From NCBI GenBank assembly GCA_027061425.1, contig JALSUN010000018.1:1-39552 (forward strand): a DNA stretch of 39,552 nt. The letters run 5' to 3'. This stretch comes from Helicobacteraceae bacterium (lineage in GTDB: Bacteria; Campylobacterota; Campylobacteria; Campylobacterales; Sulfurimonadaceae). Of this stretch, positions 7,357-15,149 are shown in pieces; position 1 is the first letter of the stretch, and the number at the start of each line of letters is the position of its first letter. The position numbers were made by a program, and so were the translations under genes. The notes under the pieces were generated by a model, which was not told the DNA's origin, searched no databases, and was given only the letters and a program-made list of their open reading frames with translations.

Positions 7357-9723
7357 ATGATAACAATTATAAAACGTAATGGTCGACGCGAAACACTTAA
7401 CATCTCAAAGATACAAAAATATACAGCATCTGCTGTTAAAGGTCTAGAAGGGGTGAGTCAGAGTGAGCTTGAAGTCGATGCACAGATACACTTCAAAGAC
7501 GGCATCACCTCCCTTGCTATTCAAGAGACCCTCATTAAAACAGCTGTAGACAAAATCGACATCGATGCACCTAACTGGACATTTGTCGCTGCACGTCTCT
7601 TTTTGTTTGACCTCTATCATCAGGTAAATGGCCATACTGGTTATGGAACATTAAAGAAATATTTTGAGCGTGGAGAAAAAGAAGGTCGCATTCTTCTTGG
7701 CCTTAGAGACATGTATGACTTAGAAGTTCTTGACAAGCATATTGTCCCTGAACGTGACATGCTCTTTAACTACCTCGGTGTTAAAACTCTTTTTGATCGT
7801 TATCTCATAAAAGATTCTAAAAAAAGAGCTATAGAACTTCCACAGCATATGTTCATGGGTATCGCTATGTTCTTGGCACAGAATGAAGATGACAGAGAAG
7901 CATGGGCCATAAAGTTTTATGACATGGTTTCTAAGTTCGAAGTGATGTTAGCCACGCCGACACTCTCAAATGCAAGAACACCACGACACCAACTGAGTTC
8001 ATGCTACATCGGTTCCACTCCAGATAACATCGAAGGTATATTTGATGCTTATAAAGAGATGGCACTCCTCTCCAAGTTTGGTGGAGGGATCGGTTGGGAC
8101 TGGACACAGGTGCGTTCTATTGGTTCATTTATAGATGGTCACCAAAATGCAGCAGGTGGTACCATTCCTTTTCTAAAAATCACCAACGACGTTGCTATTG
8201 CTGTTGACCAACTTGGTACACGTAAAGGTGCCATAGCAGTTTATCTAGAACCTTGGCACATCGACATCAATGACTTTTTGGACCTCAAAAAGAATTCTGG
8301 TGAAGAGCGTCGTCGTGCTCATGACCTTTTTCCATCACTATGGATTAGTGACCTGTTTATGAAACGTGTTCAAGAAGACACCATCTGGACACTTTTCGAT
8401 CCGTATCAGGTACGTGAACTCACAAACCTACATGGTGAGGCATTTGAGAAGCGATATGAAGAGTTGGAGAATGACGACAGCATCTTAAAAGAGACCATAA
8501 AAGCCAAAGACCTTTGGCGTAAGATCTTGACCTCTTACTTTGAGTCGGGCAGCCCTTTCTTGTGTTTTAAAGACAACGCAAACAGAGCTAACCCTAATGA
8601 TCATACAGGTGTTATACGTAGTTCTAACCTCTGTACAGAGATCTTCCAGAACACAAGTCCTAACCACTACCTCATAAAACTCAAGTTTGAGAATGGAGAT
8701 TTCCTCACATACGAAGAAGATGAGATCGTTAAGGTAGACAGTGGCATAGAGAAACCTGCTAACAAAGTAACCGCACTAGACAGCATTGGTGGACAGCAGA
8801 TCTTTATAGTAGAAAAAGAGAAAGTAGATGGTGGTACTGCTGTTTGTAATCTTGCCTCTGTGAACCTCTCTCGCATCAACACAAAAGAGGACATCGAACG
8901 TGTAGTCCCTATAGCCATGCGGGCGTTAGACAACGTGATAGATCTTAACTTCTACCCTTTAGAGAAAGTAAAACGTACCAACCTCAAAACCCGTTCAGTT
9001 GGGTTGGGTGTTATGGGTGAAGCACAGATGTTAGCAGAACAGGGTCTCTCTTGGGGAAGTCAAGAGCACTTCGACAAAATAGATGAAGTGTTAGAGTCTG
9101 TTAGTTATAACGCTATCAAATCTTCTTGTGATCTTGCACAAGAAAAAGGTGCCTATCCAGAGTTTAAGGGTTCCAAATGGAGCCGTGGTATCTTCCCTAT
9201 GGACCATGCCAATGCTGAAGTTAGAAACCTGGTAGATCGTGGTGGTCTCTTCGCTTCTACCTATGAGTGGGACGCGTTAAGAGAGACCGTAAAAAAGAAC
9301 GGTATGCGTAACGGTTACCTGATGGCAGTTGCCCCAACCTCTTCTATCTCTATTTTGACAGGAACCACACAGGCTATAGAACCTGTCTATAAACGTAAGT
9401 GGTATGAAGAGAACCTTAGTGGTCTAATCCCTGTTGTTGTCCCTAAACTAAGTCCAGACACCTGGGCATTTTACACACCGGCCTATGACCTAGACCAACG
9501 CATCCTTATCAAAGCAGGAGCAATCCGTCAAAAATGGATAGATCAAGGACAAAGCCTTAATATCTTCATTACCCTAGACAAGGCAAGTGGTAAGTACCTC
9601 AATGACATCTACATGTTAGCATGGAAACTTGGTATTAAGTCCACTTACTACCTGCGCTCCCAGTCACCTGAAGCCAACAACGATGTTGAAGACCGCTCGC
9701 AAGAGTGTGTCGGCTGCCAATAA
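7357..9723 (+). CDS. nrdA: Class Ia ribonucleoside-diphosphate reductase, alpha subunit
   Basis: 788 residues. An N-terminal ATP-cone (IKRNGRRETLNISKIQKYT) gives allosteric activity control. The active-site set is visible: Cys216 in SSCYIG, Cys426 in NLCTEI, the partner Cys497 in CNLASVNL, and the redox-shuttling C-terminal pair Cys784 and Cys787. The enzyme reduces ribonucleotides to deoxyribonucleotides with the radical-bearing NrdB encoded about 28 kb away on the opposite strand. Between NLCTEI and CNLASVNL there are about 48 residues more than in E. coli NrdA; from memory Helicobacter NrdA has a similar insert. AAGGGA precedes the ATG. Confidence 0.97.
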   Translation: MITIIKRNGRRETLNISKIQKYTASAVKGLEGVSQSELEVDAQIHFKDGITSLAIQETLIKTAVDKIDIDAPNWTFVAARLFLFDLYHQVNGHTGYGTLKKYFERGEKEGRILLGLRDMYDLEVLDKHIVPERDMLFNYLGVKTLFDRYLIKDSKKRAIELPQHMFMGIAMFLAQNEDDREAWAIKFYDMVSKFEVMLATPTLSNARTPRHQLSSCYIGSTPDNIEGIFDAYKEMALLSKFGGGIGWDWTQVRSIGSFIDGHQNAAGGTIPFLKITNDVAIAVDQLGTRKGAIAVYLEPWHIDINDFLDLKKNSGEERRRAHDLFPSLWISDLFMKRVQEDTIWTLFDPYQVRELTNLHGEAFEKRYEELENDDSILKETIKAKDLWRKILTSYFESGSPFLCFKDNANRANPNDHTGVIRSSNLCTEIFQNTSPNHYLIKLKFENGDFLTYEEDEIVKVDSGIEKPANKVTALDSIGGQQIFIVEKEKVDGGTAVCNLASVNLSRINTKEDIERVVPIAMRALDNVIDLNFYPLEKVKRTNLKTRSVGLGVMGEAQMLAEQGLSWGSQEHFDKIDEVLESVSYNAIKSSCDLAQEKGAYPEFKGSKWSRGIFPMDHANAEVRNLVDRGGLFASTYEWDALRETVKKNGMRNGYLMAVAPTSSISILTGTTQAIEPVYKRKWYEENLSGLIPVVVPKLSPDTWAFYTPAYDLDQRILIKAGAIRQKWIDQGQSLNIFITLDKASGKYLNDIYMLAWKLGIKSTYYLRSQSPEANNDVEDRSQECVGCQ

Positions 9724-9727
9724 CCCA

Positions 9728-9746
9728 AACGGGCTAACACCCCGTT
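9728..9746 (+). terminator. Weak hairpin after nrdA
   Basis: AACGGG (9728-9733) and CCCGTT (9741-9746) form a 6-bp stem with a 7-nt loop in the short gap between nrdA and the next gene. There is no strong T-tract, so it may only attenuate or stabilise the transcript. Confidence 0.3.
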
Positions 9747-9771
9747 ATCACCTCTTACACAAAGACCTCTC

Positions 9772-10143
9772 ATGAAGCCCCTTTTAAAAACAGACATTTC
9801 AGCATTACTAACACGCATAGACCATGGTATAGATGGTGAACTCAAAAGCATCACTATGAATACCCCACAAAACTTCACCATTGAATTTTCAGTTCAAGAT
9901 AAAAAAAGAGGCTATGACTGGATCAATATAGCCTTTGAAATAGACAGCATAAACAGTGCCAGACTTGTAGATAATAACAAAGTAAATTTGATAGATATGA
10001 GTGAAGGTATTACTATACTAAGTGAAGAAAATAGCTTCGCTATAGCTATAGGCAAATACAAGAGCATAGAAGCTCTACAAGATGCCACTGCCTTCTTGTC
10101 AGGGCAGAGTATTAAATATGAAGAAAAAGCCTTTATAAGCTAA
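9772..10143 (+). CDS. Conserved-looking hypothetical protein (123 aa)
   Basis: A soluble protein of 123 residues that I do not recognise. It shows no signal peptide, membrane segment or Cys/His cluster. It starts MKPLLKTDISALLTRIDHG and has alternating short strands and helices (FTIEFSVQDKKRGYDWINIA, then KSIEALQDATAFLSG), suggesting a small alpha/beta fold. It follows nrdA by 48 bp in the same direction with a weak hairpin between, so read-through from nrdA is possible. The ribosome site is poor. It is supported by length and normal codon use, not by homology. Confidence 0.6.
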   Translation: MKPLLKTDISALLTRIDHGIDGELKSITMNTPQNFTIEFSVQDKKRGYDWINIAFEIDSINSARLVDNNKVNLIDMSEGITILSEENSFAIAIGKYKSIEALQDATAFLSGQSIKYEEKAFIS

Positions 10144-10366
10144 GTATAGAGCAAGTTGTTTTATCAATAGAGGAAGTAAAGATACTATCCTGGTGTATTA
10201 CAGGTTTAACAGATTAAGAACGAAACACGTTGAATTGCACTTAGGATTAGAATTGGTATGCAATCAAGGCGCAATGATGCGAAGCGTACTAAAGTATGAT
10301 ATGCCATGAATATATAAATGGACAAAGTGATATCGATGGAGAGTTCATTAAAAAGAGATAAGAAAG
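10144..10366. other. Intergenic spacer, no gene seen
   Basis: Between the hypothetical gene and the tRNA operon's last gene. It contains AATCAAGGC at 10262-10270, also found inverted in the tRNA-fMet/tRNA-Leu spacer at 10642-10650. On the minus strand a T-rich run (TTTCTTATCTCTTTTT) follows the last tRNA without a clear hairpin. Confidence 0.4.
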
Positions 10367-10441
10367 TGGATGGGGTAGAGGGATTCGAACCCCCGAATGC
10401 CAGTACCAAAAACTGGTGCCTTACCGCTTGGCGATACCCCA
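10367..10441 (-). tRNA. tRNA-Gln (anticodon TTG)
   Basis: Cloverleaf on the minus strand. Acceptor TGGGGTA pairs with TACCCCA; the anticodon stem CCAGT/ACTGG encloses loop TTTTGGT with anticodon TTG. CCA is encoded (10367-10369). The discriminator base reads T rather than the G73 of E. coli tRNA-Gln. This is the last gene of the eight-tRNA operon. Confidence 0.95.
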
Positions 10442-10486
10442 ATATGGGAAGAAAGTTTTGATTATTATTAATTTGTTTTTTTTGAT

Positions 10487-10563
<77 letters not shown>

Positions 10564-10711
10564 CCATTTAAAATTTTTGCTTTTCGCCGTACTCTGCGTT
10601 AGTTTTTCCTTCGGATACCGATGTATTCCTCAGTCTCAACTGCCTTGATTACAACTAAAATCAAACAATTTTATAAACTCTGACTAGATGTCAATAAGTT
10701 TTTCTTGCTTA

Positions 10712-10796
10712 TGGTGCGGACGAGAGGACTTGAACCTCCACACCGTGAGGCACCAGATCCTAAGTCTGGCGTGTCTACCAATTCCACCACGTCCGC
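10712..10796 (-). tRNA. tRNA-Leu (anticodon TAG), copy 1
   Basis: An 85-nt class II tRNA with long variable arm. Acceptor GCGGACG pairs with CGTCCGC, anticodon stem CCAGA/TCTGG, loop CTTAGGA with anticodon TAG, encoded CCA. It is identical to the next copy. Confidence 0.95.
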
Positions 10797-10833
10797 GTTT
10801 GTAATAATAAATCAAAATAAGTTAACTTTTAAA

Positions 10834-10918
10834 TGGTGCGGACGAGAGGACTTGAACCTCCACACCGTGAGGCACCAGATCCTAAGTCTGGCGTGTCTAC
10901 CAATTCCACCACGTCCGC
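10834..10918 (-). tRNA. tRNA-Leu (anticodon TAG), copy 2
   Basis: Identical over all 85 nt to the copy at 10712-10796, with a 37-bp spacer. The identity stops just outside the gene ends, so this is a tandem gene duplication within one operon. Confidence 0.95.
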
Positions 10919-11030
10919 GTTTGTTAACATTATTAAGTTTCGATCTTGCGATCAAGTACTGCATCTCAACAGTTGCCATTTTTTCTTTGCAAAACTTTGC
11001 AAAAGCTTTAGTGACATAGCGTCTAGCGTA

Positions 11031-11053
11031 GAAAATGGACTTCGTTCATTTTC
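11031..11053. repeat. Hairpin in the tRNA-Leu/tRNA-Arg spacer
   Basis: GAAAATGGAC and GTTCATTTTC form a 10-bp stem with one G-T pair and a TTC loop. It lies in the tRNA operon transcript, upstream of copy 2 of tRNA-Leu in transcription order, and may be an RNase processing site or a relic repeat. Confidence 0.4.
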
Positions 11054-11065
11054 GTTCTAAACAAG

Positions 11066-11142
<77 letters not shown>

Positions 11143-11151
11143 GTATTGTAA

Positions 11152-11228
11152 TGGTACGCCCGACAGGGTTCGAACCTGTAACCGGCGGTGCCGAAAACCG
11201 CTACTCTATCCAGTTGAGCCACGGGCGC
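11152..11228 (-). tRNA. tRNA-Arg (anticodon TCG)
   Basis: Minus-strand cloverleaf: acceptor GCGCCCG/CGGGCGT, anticodon stem GCGGT/ACCGC, loop TTTCGGC with anticodon TCG, encoded CCA. It is only 9 bp from tRNA-Arg(TCT). Having TCG rather than ACG means CGA is decoded by a dedicated tRNA. Confidence 0.9.
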
Positions 11229-11270
11229 ACACTGTAAAAAAATTTATTTATATTTTTGTTTTTAAATCAA

Positions 11271-11348
11271 TGGGGTGGGATACGGGATTCGAACCCGCGA
11301 CCCCCGGCACCACAAACCAGTGCTCTAACCAACTGAGCTAATCCCACC
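11271..11348 (-). tRNA. tRNA-His (anticodon GTG)
   Basis: Minus-strand cloverleaf with anticodon loop TTGTGGT (GTG). The encoded extra G at position -1 pairs with discriminator C73, the identity signature of bacterial tRNA-His. CCA is encoded. Confidence 0.95.
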
Positions 11349-11378
11349 ATATAAAGGTTTTAAAAATAAAATACAAAA

Positions 11379-11456
11379 TGGTCGGGGCGAAAGGACTCGA
11401 ACCTTCGACCCCCTGGTCCCAAACCAGGTACTCTAACCAGACTGAGCTACGCCCCG
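11379..11456 (-). tRNA. tRNA-Pro (anticodon TGG)
   Basis: Minus-strand cloverleaf: acceptor CGGGGCG/CGCCCCG, anticodon stem CCTGG/CCAGG, loop TTTGGGA with anticodon TGG, encoded CCA. It is the first gene of the operon, about 36 nt from the predicted transcription start. Confidence 0.95.
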
Positions 11457-11498
11457 ACCCATATCAGCTAAAATGATAAATCAGATTAGTGAGGCGGA

Positions 11499-11527
11499 AT
11501 TATAGGATAAAACAAGCAACTTGTCAA
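11499..11527 (-). promoter_or_regulatory. Perfect consensus sigma-70 promoter of the tRNA operon
   Basis: On the minus strand TTGACA (11522-11527) and TATAAT (11499-11504) are separated by exactly 17 bp. The -10 is followed by TCCGCC, a GC-rich discriminator typical of stable-RNA promoters under stringent control. A full -35/-10 pair is unusual in this phylum and fits a strong tRNA promoter. Confidence 0.85.
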
Positions 11528-11566
11528 TAGCAAAATGCCTCTAGGAGTATTAAAGTGTAAATTCTT

Positions 11567-11572
11567 TATAAT
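11567..11572 (+). promoter_or_regulatory. Putative -10 box of the NSS transporter gene
   Basis: TATAAT 37 nt upstream of the start codon at 11610, with no clear -35. It is back to back with the tRNA operon promoter. Confidence 0.45.
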
Positions 11573-11609
11573 TGATGGCGTAATTAGTACCATTTTTATA
11601 GGATTTTGA

Positions 11610-12953
11610 ATGAAGATAGCACGTTTTAGTAGGGTGGGATTTATCTTAGCTGCAGCAGGTAGCGCAGTAGGTCTTGGTAATATTTGGAAATTTCCTTATA
11701 TCACCGGAGTCAATGGCGGTGGTGCTTTTGTTTTTGCTTATCTTATCACTGTTTTAATGATAGGATTTACACTTATGTTAGCCGAAATGCTTATAGGGTA
11801 CACAGGACGTAAAGACAGCGTCACCAGTTTTGAGACTTTAGCACCTCAACAGAACAGCCTTTGGAAATATGCTGGATTTATGAGTCTGGCCGGACTCTTT
11901 ATTATGATCTTCTATGCTCCTGTTATAGGATGGACTTTACATTTTATTGTACTATCAGCAGCTAATTTACCTTCATCTGTTGAGATGGCTAAAGAACATT
12001 TTAACACCCTAGTCTCTCTTGATGTTGGTACACAGATTTTTTACCATACCCTTGTTTTTATTTTTGTTACTTACGTTGTTGCCAAAGGTATAAAAGGAGG
12101 TATAGAAAAACTTAACTACTTTTTAATGCCCGTGCTCATTGTGACAATGGGAAGTATGTTTATTTATGCCACAAGCTTAGATGGTTTTGAGAAAGCATGG
12201 ACTTTTATGTTCTCTCCGGACTGGAGCAAACTCACTTCAGCTTCATTGGTTACCGCTGTTGGGCACGCCTTTTTCACCCTATCTTTAGGTATGGCAACCA
12301 TTATGACCTACTCGGCCTCTTTGCCTAAAGATAGCAACTTGGTTCGCAGTTCTCTTATTGTTATTGCACTAGACACGGGTATAGCCTTAGTAGCAGGACT
12401 GACACTTTTTACTTTTTTATACGAATATGGCGCATCACCTTCAGCAGGACCTGGCCTGGTTTTTGTCTCTTTACCTGCTGTTTTTTATGAGATGGGAAGT
12501 GTCGGGCACCTCTTCGCCTTTGTCTTTTTTGTCGCCTTAGCTTCTGCAGGTCTCACGTCTGCCGTCTCACTTGTAGAACCTGTTATACAGTACCTTGTAG
12601 ATCGATATAGTTTCAGTAGGTTGAAGGCTTCTCTCTCGGCAGGACTCTTTTTTTATCTTTTTGGGATCATTGCTATATTATCAATCTCTAAAGAGTATGG
12701 AGCCTTATTCACATTTGGCAGTCGCAACTTCTTTGACTGGACAGACTTTGTTACCGCTTCCATTATGCTGCCTACCGGAGGTCTACTAATGTCTCTTTTT
12801 GTAGGGCATGTCATGCAAGAGGAGCGTGTTGCCAAAATACTCAAAAAGCAGTTGGGCCTTTTCTACCCTTTTTGGTACTTCTCCTTGCGATATATCGTTC
12901 CCTTAGCCTTGGTCATTGTACTCCTCAATCTCGTAGGTATCTTAGAACTCTAA
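11610..12953 (+). CDS. Neurotransmitter:sodium symporter (NSS/SNF) family transporter
   Basis: 447 residues with about eleven membrane helices, the usual length of bacterial LeuT-like transporters. The first helix carries the family signature SAVGLGNIWKFPYITG, containing the broken-helix Na+ and substrate site; NGGGAFVFAYL follows. Helix 6 is represented by the VGHAFFTLSLGMATI region. It imports an amino acid or related solute with Na+. The substrate cannot be deduced. It stands alone between the tRNA operon and the envelope operon. Confidence 0.93.
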   Translation: MKIARFSRVGFILAAAGSAVGLGNIWKFPYITGVNGGGAFVFAYLITVLMIGFTLMLAEMLIGYTGRKDSVTSFETLAPQQNSLWKYAGFMSLAGLFIMIFYAPVIGWTLHFIVLSAANLPSSVEMAKEHFNTLVSLDVGTQIFYHTLVFIFVTYVVAKGIKGGIEKLNYFLMPVLIVTMGSMFIYATSLDGFEKAWTFMFSPDWSKLTSASLVTAVGHAFFTLSLGMATIMTYSASLPKDSNLVRSSLIVIALDTGIALVAGLTLFTFLYEYGASPSAGPGLVFVSLPAVFYEMGSVGHLFAFVFFVALASAGLTSAVSLVEPVIQYLVDRYSFSRLKASLSAGLFFYLFGIIAILSISKEYGALFTFGSRNFFDWTDFVTASIMLPTGGLLMSLFVGHVMQEERVAKILKKQLGLFYPFWYFSLRYIVPLALVIVLLNLVGILEL

Positions 12954-12978
12954 AACCTCGTTTTTAGGGCGAAATCGC

Positions 12979-12984
12979 TATACT
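12979..12984 (+). promoter_or_regulatory. -10 box placed for leaderless transcription
   Basis: TATACT ends 7 nt before the ATG at 12992, so transcription would start at or next to the initiation codon. There is no Shine-Dalgarno sequence. Compare the same layout at kdsD (19313-19318). Confidence 0.45.
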
Positions 12985-12991
12985 TAGTCCT

Positions 12992-13711
12992 ATGAAGAGC
13001 ATTTTCTTTTTACCTTTTTTACTCACTGTTACACTTTTTGCAGACGGTCATATATGGTCTACAAAAACCCCTGCCCTCACCCCTGCTCAAAGCAAACAAG
13101 TCATCCATGCTTACGAAGAGAACAATCAGACAGAGATCGTCTTTAAAGATGACCCAAAAGTCCTTGTTACCTCTAAGATAGAAGCGAACATACTGGTTCT
13201 TGGCGCTTCCATAGGTATGGGTTCCACCAGTGAACGCATCTATAACAGCGTCGGTGAAAAAGTAGAGACCTATGGACATGTTAATGCTAAATTTACTATA
13301 GGAAAAGACTTCACGTTTTGGCATGAAGAGTACACCCAACCTACCCGTATCTTTGCCACCTATACCTACACTTATCTACAGCAGTCCCTTGGTTATCACA
13401 CCTTTACTATGGGTTTAGAAGAGCGTATGCGTTATTGGTCATTTTTCAAAACTGACAAAGGCACCTTTTACCCTACCCTCTCTTACCAACTCGGGCGCAC
13501 TGTTCTCTCACGTAAATATGAAAGTATAGAAGGAAGAACCAGTGAACTCAATACAGGAGTCACTTACGAACATTTAGGGTTTGAATACTTCCTTACACTC
13601 ACTTACAACAGCATCACTTGGCAACACCCTATAGAGGGTATTGGTGATGAGAGTACCAACTACCAGATGAACCTCGGTGTTAACTACCGTTTTATGTATG
13701 AGGATAAATAA
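12992..13711 (+). CDS. Predicted outer-membrane beta-barrel protein (239 aa)
   Basis: An unrecognised exported protein. It starts with a signal peptide (MKSIFFLPFLLTVTLFADG, likely cleavage near residue 18). A run of amphipathic strands rich in Tyr, Thr and Phe follows, including TRIFATYTYTYLQQSLGYH and YFLTLTYNSITWQHP, and it ends NLGVNYRFMYEDK. The pattern fits a small outer-membrane barrel but is not diagnostic of a family. The next gene, an RCC1-repeat lipoprotein, starts 2 nt after the stop, so the two are almost certainly co-transcribed. No ribosome site precedes the ATG; a -10-like TATACT lies 7 nt upstream. Confidence 0.7.
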   Translation: MKSIFFLPFLLTVTLFADGHIWSTKTPALTPAQSKQVIHAYEENNQTEIVFKDDPKVLVTSKIEANILVLGASIGMGSTSERIYNSVGEKVETYGHVNAKFTIGKDFTFWHEEYTQPTRIFATYTYTYLQQSLGYHTFTMGLEERMRYWSFFKTDKGTFYPTLSYQLGRTVLSRKYESIEGRTSELNTGVTYEHLGFEYFLTLTYNSITWQHPIEGIGDESTNYQMNLGVNYRFMYEDK

Positions 13712-13712
13712 G

Positions 13713-15149
13713 GTGCAAAGATTACTGTGGCTTAGTGCCCTTCTTTTTCTCATCATAGGCTGTCAAGATAGAGGTTTTGGGACCCAAGATATAGAGACCA
13801 TCCCAAGTGTCACTTCTAAAGAGAAGCTTACGCTGCGCAGTGCGACACCTAAAAATAACAGTTATATCGCACAACGTGCCTACATCAACATAGCGCTCAG
13901 CGCAACTTTAGAAGCCAGTAGTGTTAACACAGAGACCATTACCTTTAAACAAGGAAGTACACCGATAGAGATAGAAATCACTGTAATCAACAACTTAATT
14001 TATATCAGACCAGTAAATACAACTCTTGTTGATAATAAAGAGTACCTCCTCACTATAAAGAAGGGCATAAAAGACTATTTTGGGAATGCCCTTAAAGAGG
14101 CCATTACTCTTAAATATACATGCAAACACGATTTTTGGGAAAGTGTCGATGCGGGAAGAAGCCACAGCCTGGCTAAAAGCAAGGATGGGGATCTCTATAT
14201 GTGGGGCGGCAATACTAAAAAAGAGCTTTTTATAAAAGGTGAATATATTTCAGTCAACATGCCCTTTCCTGTTCCTGGTGATCGAGACATCGCTGCTTAC
14301 AATGCAGGAAGTTTTACAAGTGCGGTTGTAGAGGAAGATGGGCTTTTGAGTACCAGTGGATTTTTATCTATTTCAGAAGGGATCAGTGACGTTAAGCAGG
14401 TCAGTCTAGGTGATCAACATGGTGTTGTTGTTTATGACAATGGAACCCTGTATTCGTGGGGTTCCAATGAGAGAGGACAACTTGGTGATCTGAGCATACT
14501 CTCCAAAATAGCACCTTCTCAAGAGTCTTCTCAATCAGATGCATGGAATGACAACAAGAATAGTGTCAGTGCAGGCTACAGTTATACTATGGCCATTAAA
14601 AATGATGGCACACTTTGGGGATGGGGTGCCAATGATTATGGGCAATTAGGTATCAAACGACTCAATGAACACCGTCAACCTACACAAGAGGACACTAACG
14701 CTACTGATTGGTCAACCGTCAGTTCTGGAGCGTCTCACACGTTAGCACTTAAAACAGATGGTACTCTCTGGGCCTGGGGTAACAATGGCTTCGGTGCCTT
14801 AGGTGATGGCAGCACCTTAAATAGTCGTAAACCTATACACATTAAAGTTGGGACAGCATTCAAACGCATTAGTGCAGGATATAACCATTCACTTGCTATA
14901 GATGCGAATGGAGCTTTATGGAGTTGGGGTGATAATGAAAATGGGCAACTTGGCATAGGTTCAACAACCAACATAAGTACGCCTCAAAAGGTGGGTATAT
15001 CTAACAACTGGGTCACTGTAAGTGCTGGTAAGAATTTCAGTATTGGTACACAAAAAGATGGTAGTCTTTGGACTTGGGGGTACAATCGTTTCAATCAACT
15101 TGGTATAGAAGATACTAACGATCAGGTACGACCTGTGGAGGTGAAATAA
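13713..15149 (+). CDS. RCC1-repeat (beta-propeller) lipoprotein with N-terminal bacterial Ig-like domain
   Basis: 478 residues from a GTG start. It begins with a lipoprotein signal (VQRLLWLSALLFLIIGC), the cysteine after LIIG being the acylation site. Residues about 35-130 look like an SbsA-type Big_5 Ig-like domain (SATPKNNS, EYLLTIKKGIKDYFGNAL). About seven RCC1 repeats follow, with the recurring pattern HSLAxxxDGTLWxWGxNxxGQLG; five are well conserved and the second is degraded. Seven blades would close a propeller. The protein should sit on the outer membrane. The GTG start is chosen because the lipobox then falls at normal distance; ATG 13698 is an alternative. Its stop overlaps the next start (TAATG). 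Confidence 0.85.
   Translation: MQRLLWLSALLFLIIGCQDRGFGTQDIETIPSVTSKEKLTLRSATPKNNSYIAQRAYINIALSATLEASSVNTETITFKQGSTPIEIEITVINNLIYIRPVNTTLVDNKEYLLTIKKGIKDYFGNALKEAITLKYTCKHDFWESVDAGRSHSLAKSKDGDLYMWGGNTKKELFIKGEYISVNMPFPVPGDRDIAAYNAGSFTSAVVEEDGLLSTSGFLSISEGISDVKQVSLGDQHGVVVYDNGTLYSWGSNERGQLGDLSILSKIAPSQESSQSDAWNDNKNSVSAGYSYTMAIKNDGTLWGWGANDYGQLGIKRLNEHRQPTQEDTNATDWSTVSSGASHTLALKTDGTLWAWGNNGFGALGDGSTLNSRKPIHIKVGTAFKRISAGYNHSLAIDANGALWSWGDNENGQLGIGSTTNISTPQKVGISNNWVTVSAGKNFSIGTQKDGSLWTWGYNRFNQLGIEDTNDQVRPVEVK

Noticed and set aside
8620..8850. Intein or frameshift in nrdA
   Set aside because: The extra segment lacks intein splice motifs and the frame is continuous; the total length of 788 fits what I recall for Helicobacter NrdA.
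10705..11060. Two overlapping plus-strand open frames across the tRNA cluster
   Set aside because: They read through the antisense of the two tRNA-Leu genes (repeated MVRTRGLEPPHREAPDP peptide), a known artefact.
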